Shown here: piece after piece, positions 28,922 through 36,899 of the stretch
How the letters are laid out: each line of letters starts with the position of its first letter
Position numbering within the stretch: the stretch's first letter is position 1
The notes under the pieces: model-generated
What the model saw: the letters and a program-made list of their open reading frames with translations, nothing else
What the model was told of the DNA's origin: nothing
Database searches by the model: none
Made by a program: the position numbers and the translations under genes
From: Rubrivivax sp.
Lineage (GTDB): Bacteria; Pseudomonadota; Gammaproteobacteria; Burkholderiales; Burkholderiaceae_C
DNA: 64,000 nt
Assembly: GCA_004210455.1 (NCBI GenBank)
Contig: SEFA01000016.1
Location: 1 to 64,000 of the forward strand
Direction of reading: 5' to 3'

Positions 28922-30976
28922 TCAAAGCGGCACCATGTCCACCGCGTCGACCGAATAGCCTGGGCTCAGCCACCCGGTGCCGCTGCTGCCGCTGATGACG
29001 CTGAGGGTGAGGACGTTGGTACCTACCTTCAGCGCACTGGCAGGCACGTTCACGGTGTACGTGGTGTTATTGCCGCGATACGAGCCCACGGTCAGCGAGC
29101 GGGAACCTGGCTGCGGCGAAGCGGCCGGCAACGCGGACGGCGACCAGCCGTTGACCGCCACGCGCGGCCGCCCCGAGGCATACGCGGCCGTGATGCCAAT
29201 GCGCACCTGGTAAGCGCGTAGTTGCGCGGCGGTCAGCGTGAAGTGCACATCTTGCGAGCCGTTGACGCCTTTCCACTGGTAGGCGGGGAACCCGGCACGC
29301 GCGCTGGCACTGCCGACCACGAAGGGCCCCGGCGCCCAGGCGGCCATGCGGCTGTCCGACGGGTGCATGGTGGTGACCTTGTCGCCGTTGAGCAGCTCGG
29401 CCGGGGAGCCGTCCCAGTCGCCGATGCGCCACAGCGCCGCAACCGCCGAGGGATCTTGAGCAATGGTCAGCGCGCCCACGCTGGTGTCGGCCCCCGCCGT
29501 CACGTTGACCGATTGCGTTGCCACCGCCAGTTCGTCCTTGTAGACCGTCATGTTGTAGGTGCCGGGCCGCATGCCGGTACAGGCGAAGCGACCATCGGCT
29601 GCCGCGGTGGTCCAATACTGGGCCGTGGCGTTGGCAAAGCCCACCGTGTAGGTGCGGCCGCGATCCATTCCCGTCATGGCGACGGCGGAAACGCTGCCGC
29701 GCTGCGCCGCCGCCATCCAGCCTTTGAGGCCCATGCCACCCAGCCACTCCATGTCACCCAGGTCCGCTGGCGCGGCGCCGTCAGTGAACACCAGCGCATA
29801 GGTGTTGAGCAGGTGGGTCCGGTAAGCCTCGGTCTGCTGCATGCCGTAGTTGACGATGTAGGTGATCTCCTGGTTCGTCGACGTGTGCTGGTTCAGCAGG
29901 CTGCGGTAGAACGGCCCGCCGGACATGCCTTCGCTGTTGCCCCGCACCATCCAAAGCCCGGCTTGCGTGCCGGTGGCGCCGATGTGGGTCCAGTCGCGCA
30001 GCCGCTGGTTCGAGTAGTGCTTGGAGCGCGTCTCGCCATTGGCCAAGCCGAAGATGTCGCCGGATTCAACGGTGGTCTGCGTTCCGGCCAGGTCGGACGG
30101 CGCAGGGCCCTGCGGCACGCGAGCGGACTGCGCGCGCACGATGAAGCGCACGAAGGACTGGCTGTCCTCGTTGGGCTCGCGAGAGAAGTAGGTGCCCATG
30201 TAGATGCGCGAATCGCCGCGCCGGGCCAGGTAGTAGTGGGTCAGCTCCCCGGCGACCACGGTGATCTTGATGTGATCGGCATCAACTTGCTGGGCGTCGA
30301 CTGTCACCGCGCTGGTGTCGGTATAGAGGTAGTCGAAGCCGCCGTTGATGTGGCTGCCGCGCGAGGTGTCCTGGTATTCGACGCTGCGGTAGACCAGCGA
30401 CGCGATGTCGCCTGGCGACTGCGTGCTCACCCCCAGGTCCAGCCGACGAATCTTGAACACCAGGCCAGCGCCGGTGTCGACGGTGTAGAAGGTGGTGGTG
30501 GCCGTCAGCCCGAACGATTGCGTGTCTGCGGCCGCTGGCGCAGGAGCAGGCGAAGGCACGGGTGCCGGCGGTTCTGCCGGTGCCGGAGTCGGAGCGGGTG
30601 GTGCAGCAGGCCCAGGCGCCGGCGTGGGCGCTGGAACGGACGGAACGGGCGACGGCGCAGGCGTCAGCGCTGGCGTATCTTGAGGCGAGGGCGAGGGCGA
30701 GGGCGAGGGCGAGGGCGAGGGCGAGGGCGAGGGCGAACCGGTCGCCGGCGCAGGACCGGGTGAGGCCACGGGTGCCGGCGTGGGCAACGTTGTGCCGCTG
30801 GCAGCCTCTCCGCCACCGCCGCCACAAGCGGCCAGCAGCATAGTGAGCGCCGCGCCGACCGCGGTGGCCCGAAGGACGGGAGCGTTTCCGGAGACCGGCG
30901 GCAAGGGCGGCAGGTCCAAGTGCCGAGCGGTGCCGGCGGCACATGGGATCGCAAGGGCGGAATCTGGCAGTGGCAT
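28922..30976 (-). CDS. Polysaccharide lyase family 4 rhamnogalacturonan lyase, lipoprotein with Ser-Pro linker
   Basis: 684 residues. The hydrophobic segment AVGAALTMLLAACGGGGG contains a lipobox, so the mature protein is probably a surface lipoprotein. The first 30 residues before it are unusual, and an internal GTG at 30877 would give a normal-length lipoprotein signal. A 90-residue Pro/Ser/Ala linker follows, including a nine-fold Ser-Pro run. The catalytic part (FGLTATTTFYTVDTGAGLVFKIRRLD...SRGSHINGGFDYLY) is the N-terminal beta-sandwich of PL4; then come the fibronectin-like domain (DGRFACTGMRPGTYNMTVYKDE) and the C-terminal jelly-roll (WRIGDWDGSPAELLNGDK). PL4 enzymes cleave the rhamnogalacturonan-I backbone of pectin by beta-elimination. 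The gene suggests contact with plant cell walls. Confidence 0.88.
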   Translation of the reverse strand: MPLPDSALAIPCAAGTARHLDLPPLPPVSGNAPVLRATAVGAALTMLLAACGGGGGEAASGTTLPTPAPVASPGPAPATGSPSPSPSPSPSPSPSPSPQDTPALTPAPSPVPSVPAPTPAPGPAAPPAPTPAPAEPPAPVPSPAPAPAAADTQSFGLTATTTFYTVDTGAGLVFKIRRLDLGVSTQSPGDIASLVYRSVEYQDTSRGSHINGGFDYLYTDTSAVTVDAQQVDADHIKITVVAGELTHYYLARRGDSRIYMGTYFSREPNEDSQSFVRFIVRAQSARVPQGPAPSDLAGTQTTVESGDIFGLANGETRSKHYSNQRLRDWTHIGATGTQAGLWMVRGNSEGMSGGPFYRSLLNQHTSTNQEITYIVNYGMQQTEAYRTHLLNTYALVFTDGAAPADLGDMEWLGGMGLKGWMAAAQRGSVSAVAMTGMDRGRTYTVGFANATAQYWTTAAADGRFACTGMRPGTYNMTVYKDELAVATQSVNVTAGADTSVGALTIAQDPSAVAALWRIGDWDGSPAELLNGDKVTTMHPSDSRMAAWAPGPFVVGSASARAGFPAYQWKGVNGSQDVHFTLTAAQLRAYQVRIGITAAYASGRPRVAVNGWSPSALPAASPQPGSRSLTVGSYRGNNTTYTVNVPASALKVGTNVLTLSVISGSSGTGWLSPGYSVDAVDMVPL
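30684..30736 (+). repeat. Hexanucleotide repeat encoding the Ser-Pro linker of the PL4 lyase
   Basis: A run of about nine GGCGAG units. On the minus strand it encodes alternating Ser and Pro in the linker of the lyase. The identical codons suggest recent slippage growth; gains or losses of a unit keep the reading frame and only change linker length. Confidence 0.9.
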
Positions 30977-31216
30977 ATGGCGGGGATCTGGAAGGGAAGG
31001 GCGCGTGGACCCGTCCCCGCGAACGCCGCGGACTGTAGGACGAGTAACCTCGAACGTCCGCCATCCGCTTGCAACCGTCAGTAAGCTGTTGTCGGCTGGT
31101 CACGCCAATGCGTTCCGCTATCCACAGGGCGGCCAGGCATTGAGACAGGAGGACCGGTGACGCCGTCCTTCAAAGCGGAAGCTCAAGACAGCCCCACCAT
31201 CACAACTGCTGCTGCA

Positions 31217-31435
31217 CGGCGAGTACGCGTCCGCGACGCGTCGATCGCCGGGCAAGGCCTGGAACTCCCTGGGCGGTTCTTCATCGAATCCGATCTCGCG
31301 GCCGGGCGGCTGGTGCAGGTAACGCCGCAGGTGATGCCGCTGGGACTCGACGACTGCCTCGTGTCGCCACGACGGGGTCGAGGCAACGCGCCGCTGGAGG
31401 ACGTCGCAGCGTGGCTGGTGGGAGGTGGGCAGGCC
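31217..31435 (+). pseudogene. Remnant of a LysR-type effector-binding domain
   Basis: The frame translates to RVRVRDASIAGQGLELPGRF, then FIESDLAAGRLVQVTPQVM and APLEDVAAWLVGGG, which looks like the last 70 residues of a LysR-family substrate-binding domain (the A-x-A-G-Q-G-L-x-L strand, D-L-A-A-G-R-L-V and a closing W-L helix). No helix-turn-helix or intact start lies upstream, where the PL4 gene's promoter region is found. It is probably what remains of a regulator gene after a deletion. The match is from pattern memory only, so confidence is moderate. Confidence 0.4.
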
Positions 31436-31469
31436 GGGCCGGGACCCCTCGGCATGAACGGCAAGCGCG

Positions 31470-32024
31470 CTACCAGCGCTGGGGCGCCCGCACCAGCTTG
31501 CTCACGTCGTAGCCCTGGCTCGCGACGAGCGCCACGAGCTGCTGATAGTCGGCGTCGGCCATCACCGGGCGGCGCGACATGATCCAGACGTTGTCGCGTT
31601 TCTCGCGCCCGACGATGACCGCATCGTAGGCCTCGCTGAGGTGAACGATGCGGTAGTCGGCCTCGAACGGCCAGAGGAACTGCACGCCCCAGATGGCCCC
31701 GTTGCCGCCGCGCACGAAGCCCTTCGATCGCAGCGTCTTGCGCTCGCCATCGAATCCGTCCTTGTTGTAGTTGTAGGTGATCGCGATCGTCCCGTCGGCG
31801 GCGAGCTCGTAATGCTCGACCGCATTCCAGGCATCCTTCTCGATGAAGGTGGGGATGACGCCGATGACGTACCAGTCACCCATGAAACGTGGGATGTCGA
31901 CACTCGACATCAACCGCAGCGGTGGCTGCCGTGTGGAGGTGGCGCAGGCGGTGATCGCCAGGACCACGCCTGCGGCGAGCGCGGCCCGCTGCGCGATGCG
32001 GAAAACAGGGCGTCGGATGATCAT
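31470..32024 (-). CDS. blc: Bacterial lipocalin (Blc-like outer-membrane lipoprotein)
   Basis: 184 residues. The signal sequence ends in a lipobox (VVLAITAC), giving a lipid-anchored mature protein. The lipocalin signature is present in DIPRFMGDWYVIGVIPTF (the G-x-W block) and the other structural blocks are the beta-strand DGTIAITYNYNKDGFDGERK and the closing SRRPVMADADYQQLVALVASQGYDVSKLVRAPQ. The family usually has about 175 residues. Blc binds fatty acids or lysophospholipids at the outer membrane and is induced by envelope stress in E. coli. It stands alone between the LysR remnant and the divergent GntR operon. Confidence 0.92.
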   Translation of the reverse strand: MIIRRPVFRIAQRAALAAGVVLAITACATSTRQPPLRLMSSVDIPRFMGDWYVIGVIPTFIEKDAWNAVEHYELAADGTIAITYNYNKDGFDGERKTLRSKGFVRGGNGAIWGVQFLWPFEADYRIVHLSEAYDAVIVGREKRDNVWIMSRRPVMADADYQQLVALVASQGYDVSKLVRAPQRW

Positions 32025-32233
32025 GGCGCGGACCCGGTAGGGCTCGTGTCGTGGATGATGGGTCTACCCGGCACATGCCGCTCCCGCCTGTGAAGCGGAT
32101 CCGGCAGCGAGTCGCGTGTTTTCCGCTTCATCCCCCCTTTTCTGCAGTCCGTCGCCCCCCGCTGGGGGAGCGCGGTCCGGCTTGCTATGGTGTGCTACAT
32201 CAGCAACACACCGGCGCTTCGGCGCCCCGCGTC

Positions 32234-32584
32234 ATGCACAGCTGGAACGATCAAGCGCCGATCTATCAGCAGCTCGCCGACCGACTGGCGACGCAGCTGC
32301 TCGACGGCGACCCTCCCGAAGGCGAGGCGCTGCCCTCCGTGCGCACCCTCGCCAGCCAGTACCTCATCAACCCGCTGACCGTCAGCCGCGCGCTGCAGGC
32401 CCTGGTCGACGAGGGCCTCGTCGAGAGCCGCCGCGGCCTGGGCATGTACGTCCGCGACGGCGCCCGGATCCGGTTGCTGCACACCGAGCGCCAGCAGTTC
32501 CTCCAGGAGGAATGGCCCCGGTTGCGGGAGAAACTTCGCCGACTGGGCCTCAAGCCCCAGGACCTGAATTGGGAGGACGCATGA
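32234..32584 (+). CDS. GntR-family regulator, YtrA subfamily
   Basis: 116 residues from ATG 32234. The N-terminal winged helix-turn-helix is typical (IYQQLADRLATQLLDGDPPEGEALPSVRTLASQYLINPLTVSRALQALVDEGLVESRRGLGMYV), and the short C-terminal tail (LREKLRRLGL) instead of an effector domain marks the YtrA group, which represses ABC transporter operons. Its stop overlaps the start of the ABC ATPase gene by four bases (ATGA), confirming the link. No good ribosome site precedes the ATG, so a slightly different start or leaderless translation is possible. Confidence 0.9.
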   Translation: MHSWNDQAPIYQQLADRLATQLLDGDPPEGEALPSVRTLASQYLINPLTVSRALQALVDEGLVESRRGLGMYVRDGARIRLLHTERQQFLQEEWPRLREKLRRLGLKPQDLNWEDA

Positions 32585-33453
32585 AGACGCTCATCGAGGC
32601 CAGCCATCTGAGCCTGAACTACGGACGCAAGGCGGCCCTCCAGGACCTGTCCTTCACCATCCCCGCCGGCCGCGTCGTCGGGCTGCTCGGCCACAACGGC
32701 GCCGGCAAGACCACGCTGATGAAGACGCTCGTCGGACTCAAGCGCGCCGAAGGCGAGCTCCGCGTGCTCGGCCTGGATCCCCATGCGGACCGCGCCCAGC
32801 TCCTGACCTCGCTCTGCTACATCCCCGACGTCGCCGTGCTGCCGCGCTGGGCCAAGGTGTCCGAACTGATCCGCCTCATGACCGGCGTGCAGCCCGCCTT
32901 CTCGGCCGACCGCGCCCGGCAACTGCTCAAGCGCACCTCGGTCACCGAGAACGACAAGGTCAAGCACCTGTCCAAAGGCATGGTCACCCAGCTGCACCTC
33001 GCCCTGATCGCGGCCATCGACGCCAAGCTCATGATCCTCGACGAGCCGACGCTCGGCCTGGACGTGATGTCGCGCAAGAGCTTCTACGAGATGCTCATCG
33101 ACGAATGGTGCGACGGCGAGCGCTCGGTGCTCATCTCCACCCATCAGGTCGAGGAAGTCGAGACGCTGCTGTCCGACGTGCTGATGCTCGACGAAGGCAA
33201 GCTGGTGCTGAACATCTCGCTGGCGGAAATGGACGAGCGCTTCGTCGCGCTGTCGCATGACCCCGACGCCGCCGAGCTGGTCGCCGCCAACCACCCGCTG
33301 CTGCGCTACCGCGTGCAAGGCCGGCCCGCCGCGCTGTTCGACGGCGTGCCGCCCGATGCCGTCGCGCACCTGGGCCAGCGGGTGCGCCCCAGCCTCGTCG
33401 ACCTCTTCATGGCGCTGACCCGCAAGCCGGAGCGCCAGGCCACCGAGGCCTGA
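32581..33453 (+). CDS. ABC transporter ATP-binding protein (YtrB/BcrA-like)
   Basis: 290 residues. Walker A GHNGAGKTT, signature LSKGMVTQLHLAL (variant of LSGGQ), Walker B LMILDEPTLGLD and the switch His in STHQVEEVE are all present. The C-terminal 70 residues (LSLAEMDERFVALSHDPDAAELVA) are typical of ATPases that pair with ABC-2 exporters. The start is coupled to the GntR gene by an ATGA overlap, and the permease gene follows 56 bases later. The likely role is export or cell-envelope stress response, as for YtrABC-type systems; the substrate cannot be told. Confidence 0.92.
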   Translation: MKTLIEASHLSLNYGRKAALQDLSFTIPAGRVVGLLGHNGAGKTTLMKTLVGLKRAEGELRVLGLDPHADRAQLLTSLCYIPDVAVLPRWAKVSELIRLMTGVQPAFSADRARQLLKRTSVTENDKVKHLSKGMVTQLHLALIAAIDAKLMILDEPTLGLDVMSRKSFYEMLIDEWCDGERSVLISTHQVEEVETLLSDVLMLDEGKLVLNISLAEMDERFVALSHDPDAAELVAANHPLLRYRVQGRPAALFDGVPPDAVAHLGQRVRPSLVDLFMALTRKPERQATEA

Positions 33454-33509
33454 CCCGCTCGATTGCGAATCACGGCGACCCCCAGCGACCCTCTTCAAAG
33501 GATCACCCC

Positions 33510-34409
33510 ATGACGCTCTTCAACACGCTGCTCCTGCGCGAGTGGCTGCAATACAAGCGGGCCTGGATCGGCCTGGTGCTGGCGCCCGTGCTGGTGCTGC
33601 TGGCCCTGGTGCCGTTCAGCCAAGTCGACGGCATCGACGTGCCCAGCCCCGAGCCGGTCGCGCTGATCGCCGGCCTGCTGACCGTCGGCCTGGTGCTGGC
33701 GCTGGCCCTGGCCGTCTCGGTCTATCAGCTGATGGGCCTGGCCCGGCGCGACCAGCAGGACCGCTCGATCGAGTTCTGGTCCTCGCTGCCCGGCAGCCAT
33801 GCGGCCAGCGTCGGCGCGCCCATCGTCGCCCACGGCATCCTGGTCCCCGTCGCCGCCACGCTGCTGGCGCTGGTCGGCGGCGCGATCGTCGGCTCCGCGA
33901 TGGCGTTCAAGGAATTCGGTTTCGCCGCACTGCAGCAGACGCAGTGGGGCGCGCTGTTCGCCGCCACCACCTGGCTGGGCCTGCGACTCGCGGTCGGGCT
34001 GGTGCTTGCCGCGCTGTGGCTGTCGCCGATCGTGCTCGCGCTGATGGCCGCCTCGGCCTGGCTCAAGCGCTGGGGCGCGCCGCTGCTGGTCATCGGCGTC
34101 GCGGCCTTCCTCAACATCTACAAGAACGAGACCGCCGCCGAAGTGCTGCGCAATGCGCTCATCACCCAGGTCGCCGGCGTCGGACGTTCTTTGGTCCAGA
34201 GCGGGACAAGATTGGTCATCGACTCTGACAAAGAAGGTCAACTCAACCTGCAGGACTTCTTCGACATGCTCTACCGCTTCCCGGATTACGCCCGGGAAGG
34301 ACTCCCCCAGGTCCTGCAGGCCGCCTGGCATCCGCAGTTCATCGGCGGACTCTTCGTCGCCGGTCTGTGCTTCTGGCTGCTGGTCCTGCAGCGCAAGCGC
34401 AGCCTCTGA
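33510..34409 (+). CDS. ABC-2 type membrane permease
   Basis: 299 residues with about six hydrophobic helices (for example WIGLVLAPVLVLLALVPF, PVALIAGLLTVGLVLALALAV and the last FIGGLFVAGLCFWLLVL). The block DQQDRSIEFWSSLPGSHAASVGAPIVAHG is typical of permeases of the YtrC/D type that move with the cell-envelope. A large loop between helices 5 and 6 is polar (NETAAEVLRNALITQVAG...DSDKEGQLNLQDFFDML). ATG 33510 has AAGGA eight bases upstream. Last gene of the GntR-ATPase-permease operon, directly followed by a strong terminator. Confidence 0.85.
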   Translation: MTLFNTLLLREWLQYKRAWIGLVLAPVLVLLALVPFSQVDGIDVPSPEPVALIAGLLTVGLVLALALAVSVYQLMGLARRDQQDRSIEFWSSLPGSHAASVGAPIVAHGILVPVAATLLALVGGAIVGSAMAFKEFGFAALQQTQWGALFAATTWLGLRLAVGLVLAALWLSPIVLALMAASAWLKRWGAPLLVIGVAAFLNIYKNETAAEVLRNALITQVAGVGRSLVQSGTRLVIDSDKEGQLNLQDFFDMLYRFPDYAREGLPQVLQAAWHPQFIGGLFVAGLCFWLLVLQRKRSL

Positions 34410-34433
34410 ACGCAGACGGAAGTCCCGAACGAA

Positions 34434-34459
34434 AAAGGCGCTCCCGAGGGAGCGCCTTT
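34434..34459 (+). terminator. Strong intrinsic terminator after the ABC operon
   Basis: A 12-bp perfect inverted repeat (34434-34445 with 34448-34459) rich in GC at its core and ending in AAA/TTT, so it could act in both directions. It lies 25 bases after the permease stop and also faces the convergent small genes ending at 34501. Confidence 0.85.
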
Positions 34460-34500
34460 CACTGGGTCGGCGACAACTCGTCAGCGACGGTCGACGACCT

Positions 34501-34710
34501 TCAGGCGACCGTCGCCGCAGCCGTCGGCGCCAGGACCTGGCGCAGATCGCCTTCGGCATGGTCGAGCCAGGCCATCGCGGCCAGCAGCGCCAGCACGGCG
34601 ACGGCGGCACCGAGCGCCGGCAGCAGCAGGCGGCGCCATCGGTGAGCGGCAATGGGAGGCTGCGCGGGCACCGGCGGCGCGGCGCCGTGGAGACGGGCAG
34701 GGGCTTTCAT
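34501..34710 (-). CDS. Small single-pass membrane protein, unknown function
   Basis: 69 residues from ATG 34710, with CGGAG about eight bases upstream. A Pro/Ala-rich N-terminus is followed by a basic stretch (HRWRRLL), one membrane helix (LPALGAAVAVLALLAAMAW) and a short acidic then Ala-rich tail (LDHAEGDLRQVLAPTAAATVA). It follows the even smaller hydrophobic gene at 34758-34892 by 47 bases on the same strand. Both have good ribosome sites and probably form a tiny operon. No family recognised. Confidence 0.6.
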   Translation of the reverse strand: MKAPARLHGAAPPVPAQPPIAAHRWRRLLLPALGAAVAVLALLAAMAWLDHAEGDLRQVLAPTAAATVA

Positions 34711-34757
34711 GGCGGAACTCCGGAGAAAGGCAGGATCGCGGGAGATCGCCGCCGGGC

Positions 34758-34892
34758 TCAGGGCAGCACGGCGCCCAGGCCCCACAGCAGCGTCGGATAG
34801 ACGGCGCCCCAGGCCACCGCGAGGATCGCGAGGGCCTTGATGCCGACGAAGATCGGCGGGACGTGCTTGGCGGTGACGGCGGGCTTCGACAT
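34758..34892 (-). CDS. Tiny hydrophobic protein of 44 residues
   Basis: The frame MSKPAVTAKHVPPIFVG... to WGLGAVLP runs from ATG 34892 to TGA 34758-34760. The ribosome site is excellent (AAGGAG seven bases before the ATG), which is the main reason to call it. The protein has a basic start and one or two membrane-spanning stretches (IFVGIKALAILAVAWGAVYPTLLWGLGAVL). It precedes another small membrane-protein gene on the same strand. Function unknown; small membrane proteins of this kind often modulate a larger membrane complex, but nothing here shows which. Confidence 0.55.
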   Translation of the reverse strand: MSKPAVTAKHVPPIFVGIKALAILAVAWGAVYPTLLWGLGAVLP

Positions 34893-35009
34893 GGTGCGCT
34901 CCTTGAGCTGGCAGCTCATGGAATGCAAACGGCGTGCCAGTCCCGCGCGTTGACGGCGCCGACCGTCCAGAACATGACGTTACTCACGCGCTACCGGACT
35001 GACATGCGC

Positions 35010-35555
35010 TCACGCGCTCCGGTCCACCCGCAGCGCCAGCAGCACCGAGGTGTGCGTCTTGATCACGCCCTCGATGTCGCCGATCTCGTCGAGCAGCGCG
35101 TCCAGTCGCGCCGTGCTGTCGGCGCGCAGCGTCGCCATGTAGTCGAACTCGCCGCTGACCGACGCCAGCTGGCGCAGCTCCGGCAACCGCGAGAGCAGCT
35201 TCACCACCTCGCGTCCGGCGCGCGGCTGCACCGTGATGCCGACGAAGGCCTGCACGCCGCGCTCCACCGCCTCGCCGCCCAGCCGCACCGTGTAGCCGGC
35301 GATCAGCCCTGCTGACTCCAGCCGGGCGAGCCGCGCCACCACGGTGGTGCGGGCGACGCCCAACTTGCGTGCGAGGTCCGCGGTGCTTTCACGTGCGTTC
35401 GACTGCAGCAGCGCGATCAGGTCGCGATCGGTCTGGTCGCGCAGCGTCGCCGGAGCGGCGGGCTGCGATTCCGACGCCGACGCCGACGCCGATGCCGATG
35501 CCGACGCGCGTGGCGATCCGACGGGAGAGGCGGGAGCGGTCTTCCTGGCGTTCAT
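35010..35555 (-). CDS. Lrp/AsnC-family regulator, probable regulator of the lysine operon
   Basis: 181 residues. The N-terminal 30 residues are a simple Ala/Ser extension (encoded by a CCGACG-type repeat) not usual in the family. Then come the helix-turn-helix (DQTDRDLIALLQSNARESTADLARKLGVARTTVVARLARLESAGLI) and the ligand-binding RAM domain (QAFVGITVQPRAGREVVKLLSRLPELRQLASVSGEFDYMATLRADS). The gene diverges from the lysine-dehydrogenase operon with 198 bases between starts. Lrp-type proteins typically sense an amino acid and control the adjacent catabolic genes; lysine or an intermediate is the obvious effector here by inference. Confidence 0.92.
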   Translation of the reverse strand: MNARKTAPASPVGSPRASASASASASASESQPAAPATLRDQTDRDLIALLQSNARESTADLARKLGVARTTVVARLARLESAGLIAGYTVRLGGEAVERGVQAFVGITVQPRAGREVVKLLSRLPELRQLASVSGEFDYMATLRADSTARLDALLDEIGDIEGVIKTHTSVLLALRVDRSA

Positions 35556-35630
35556 GGGGCGAGGCCTTCGACAGGCCGTGACGGAGTTCTCGGGATAAAC
35601 CCTTGTTTTCGCCGGAATGAAGGATCCGGC

Positions 35631-35643
35631 TGACGGATCGTCA
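35631..35643. promoter_or_regulatory. Inverted repeat between Lrp regulator and lysine operon
   Basis: TGACG-GAT-CGTCA is a perfect 5+5 inverted repeat at 35631-35643. Directly beside it lies another, GCCGGA-N8-TCCGGC (35611-35630). Both are in the 198-base region between the divergent genes and suit an Lrp-type operator. No experimental support. Confidence 0.4.
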
Positions 35644-35753
35644 GTATCGACGTGTTTTCCGTCGAACTCGCGCTTTCTTTCGTCAGTGCAGGTCGGGACA
35701 CTGCCCGCATCGCATCTGAAACCTCATCCGCACAGGATCACAAGGAGTACGAC

Positions 35754-36848
35754 ATGAAAGTGGCACTGCTCGGCGCCGGACACATCGGCCAGACCATCGC
35801 TCGACTGCTGCAAGGCAGCGGCGACTACCAGGTGACCGTGATCGACAAGAACGCCACGGCGCTGCAGCTGCTCGCCGGCCAGGGCCTGGCGACAAGGACC
35901 GTCGACACCGAGGACAAGTCCCAGCTCGCCGCCGCGCTGCGCGGCAACGACGTGGTCGTGAACGCGCTGCCGTACCACCTGGCCATCACCGCCGCGCACA
36001 TGGCGCTGGAAGCCGGCTGCCACTACTTCGACCTGACCGAGGACGTGGCCGCGACCAAGGAGATCAAGCGCATCGCCGAAGGCGCGAAGACCGCGTTCAT
36101 GCCGCAGTGCGGCCTGGCCCCCGGCTTCATCGGCATCGTCGCGCATCACCTGGCCAAGCGCTTCGATTCGCTGAGCGACGTGAAGATGCGCGTCGGCGCG
36201 CTGCCGGCGTTCCCCACCAACGCGCTGAAGTACAACCTGACCTGGTCGGTGGACGGCCTGATCAACGAATACTGCCACCCCTGCGAGGCCATCCACGACG
36301 GCGAGGCGATCTCCGCGCTGCCGCTCGAGGGGCTCGAGCACTTCTCGCTCGACGGCACCGAGTACGAGGCCTTCAACACCTCCGGCGGCCTGGGCACGCT
36401 GTGCGAGACCTGGGAAGGCAAGGTCCGCAACCTGGACTACAAGACGGTCCGTTATCCCGGTCACCGCGACCTGATGATGTTCCTGCTGGACGACCTGGCG
36501 CTGAAGAACGACCAGGAGAAGCTCAAGGACATCATGCGCAAGAGCATGCCGGCGACCATGCAGGACGTGGTGCTGGTCTTCGTGACCGTGTCGGGCATGA
36601 AGAACGGCGTGCTGATGCAGGAAGTCTTCGCCCGCAAGATCTTCGCCGAGCGGGAAGGCGAGCAGCCGCTGTCGGCCATCCAGATCACCACCGCCGCCGG
36701 CATCTGCGCCGCGGTCGACCTGTTCCGTGAAGGCAAGCTGCCGCAGTCCGGCTTCGTCCGTCAGGAAGAAGTCGCGCTGCCCGACTTCCTGGCCAACCGC
36801 TTCGGCCAGGCGTATCAGCAGTCGCGACAAGTCGAGTCGATCGGCTGA
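35754..36848 (+). CDS. Lysine 6-dehydrogenase / saccharopine dehydrogenase family enzyme
   Basis: 364 residues from ATG 35754 (AAGGAG six bases upstream). Rossmann NAD(P)-binding start MKVALLGAGHIGQTIARLL, then DVVVNALPYHLAITAAHMALEAGCHYFDL, QCGLAPGFIGIVAHHLA, YNLTWSVDGLINEY and FNTSGGLGTLCETWEG. The order and spacing of these blocks match lysine 6-dehydrogenase of the saccharopine dehydrogenase family, which oxidises lysine directly to aminoadipate semialdehyde; a true saccharopine dehydrogenase would also fit. The next gene, an ALDH7-type aldehyde dehydrogenase, acts on exactly that product. First gene of the four-gene operon, controlled probably by the divergent Lrp regulator. Confidence 0.88.
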   Translation: MKVALLGAGHIGQTIARLLQGSGDYQVTVIDKNATALQLLAGQGLATRTVDTEDKSQLAAALRGNDVVVNALPYHLAITAAHMALEAGCHYFDLTEDVAATKEIKRIAEGAKTAFMPQCGLAPGFIGIVAHHLAKRFDSLSDVKMRVGALPAFPTNALKYNLTWSVDGLINEYCHPCEAIHDGEAISALPLEGLEHFSLDGTEYEAFNTSGGLGTLCETWEGKVRNLDYKTVRYPGHRDLMMFLLDDLALKNDQEKLKDIMRKSMPATMQDVVLVFVTVSGMKNGVLMQEVFARKIFAEREGEQPLSAIQITTAAGICAAVDLFREGKLPQSGFVRQEEVALPDFLANRFGQAYQQSRQVESIG

Positions 36849-36899
36849 ACGATCGGCTGATCGCACGACCCGCCTGAACGCCTGAAGGAGAATTCCCCG

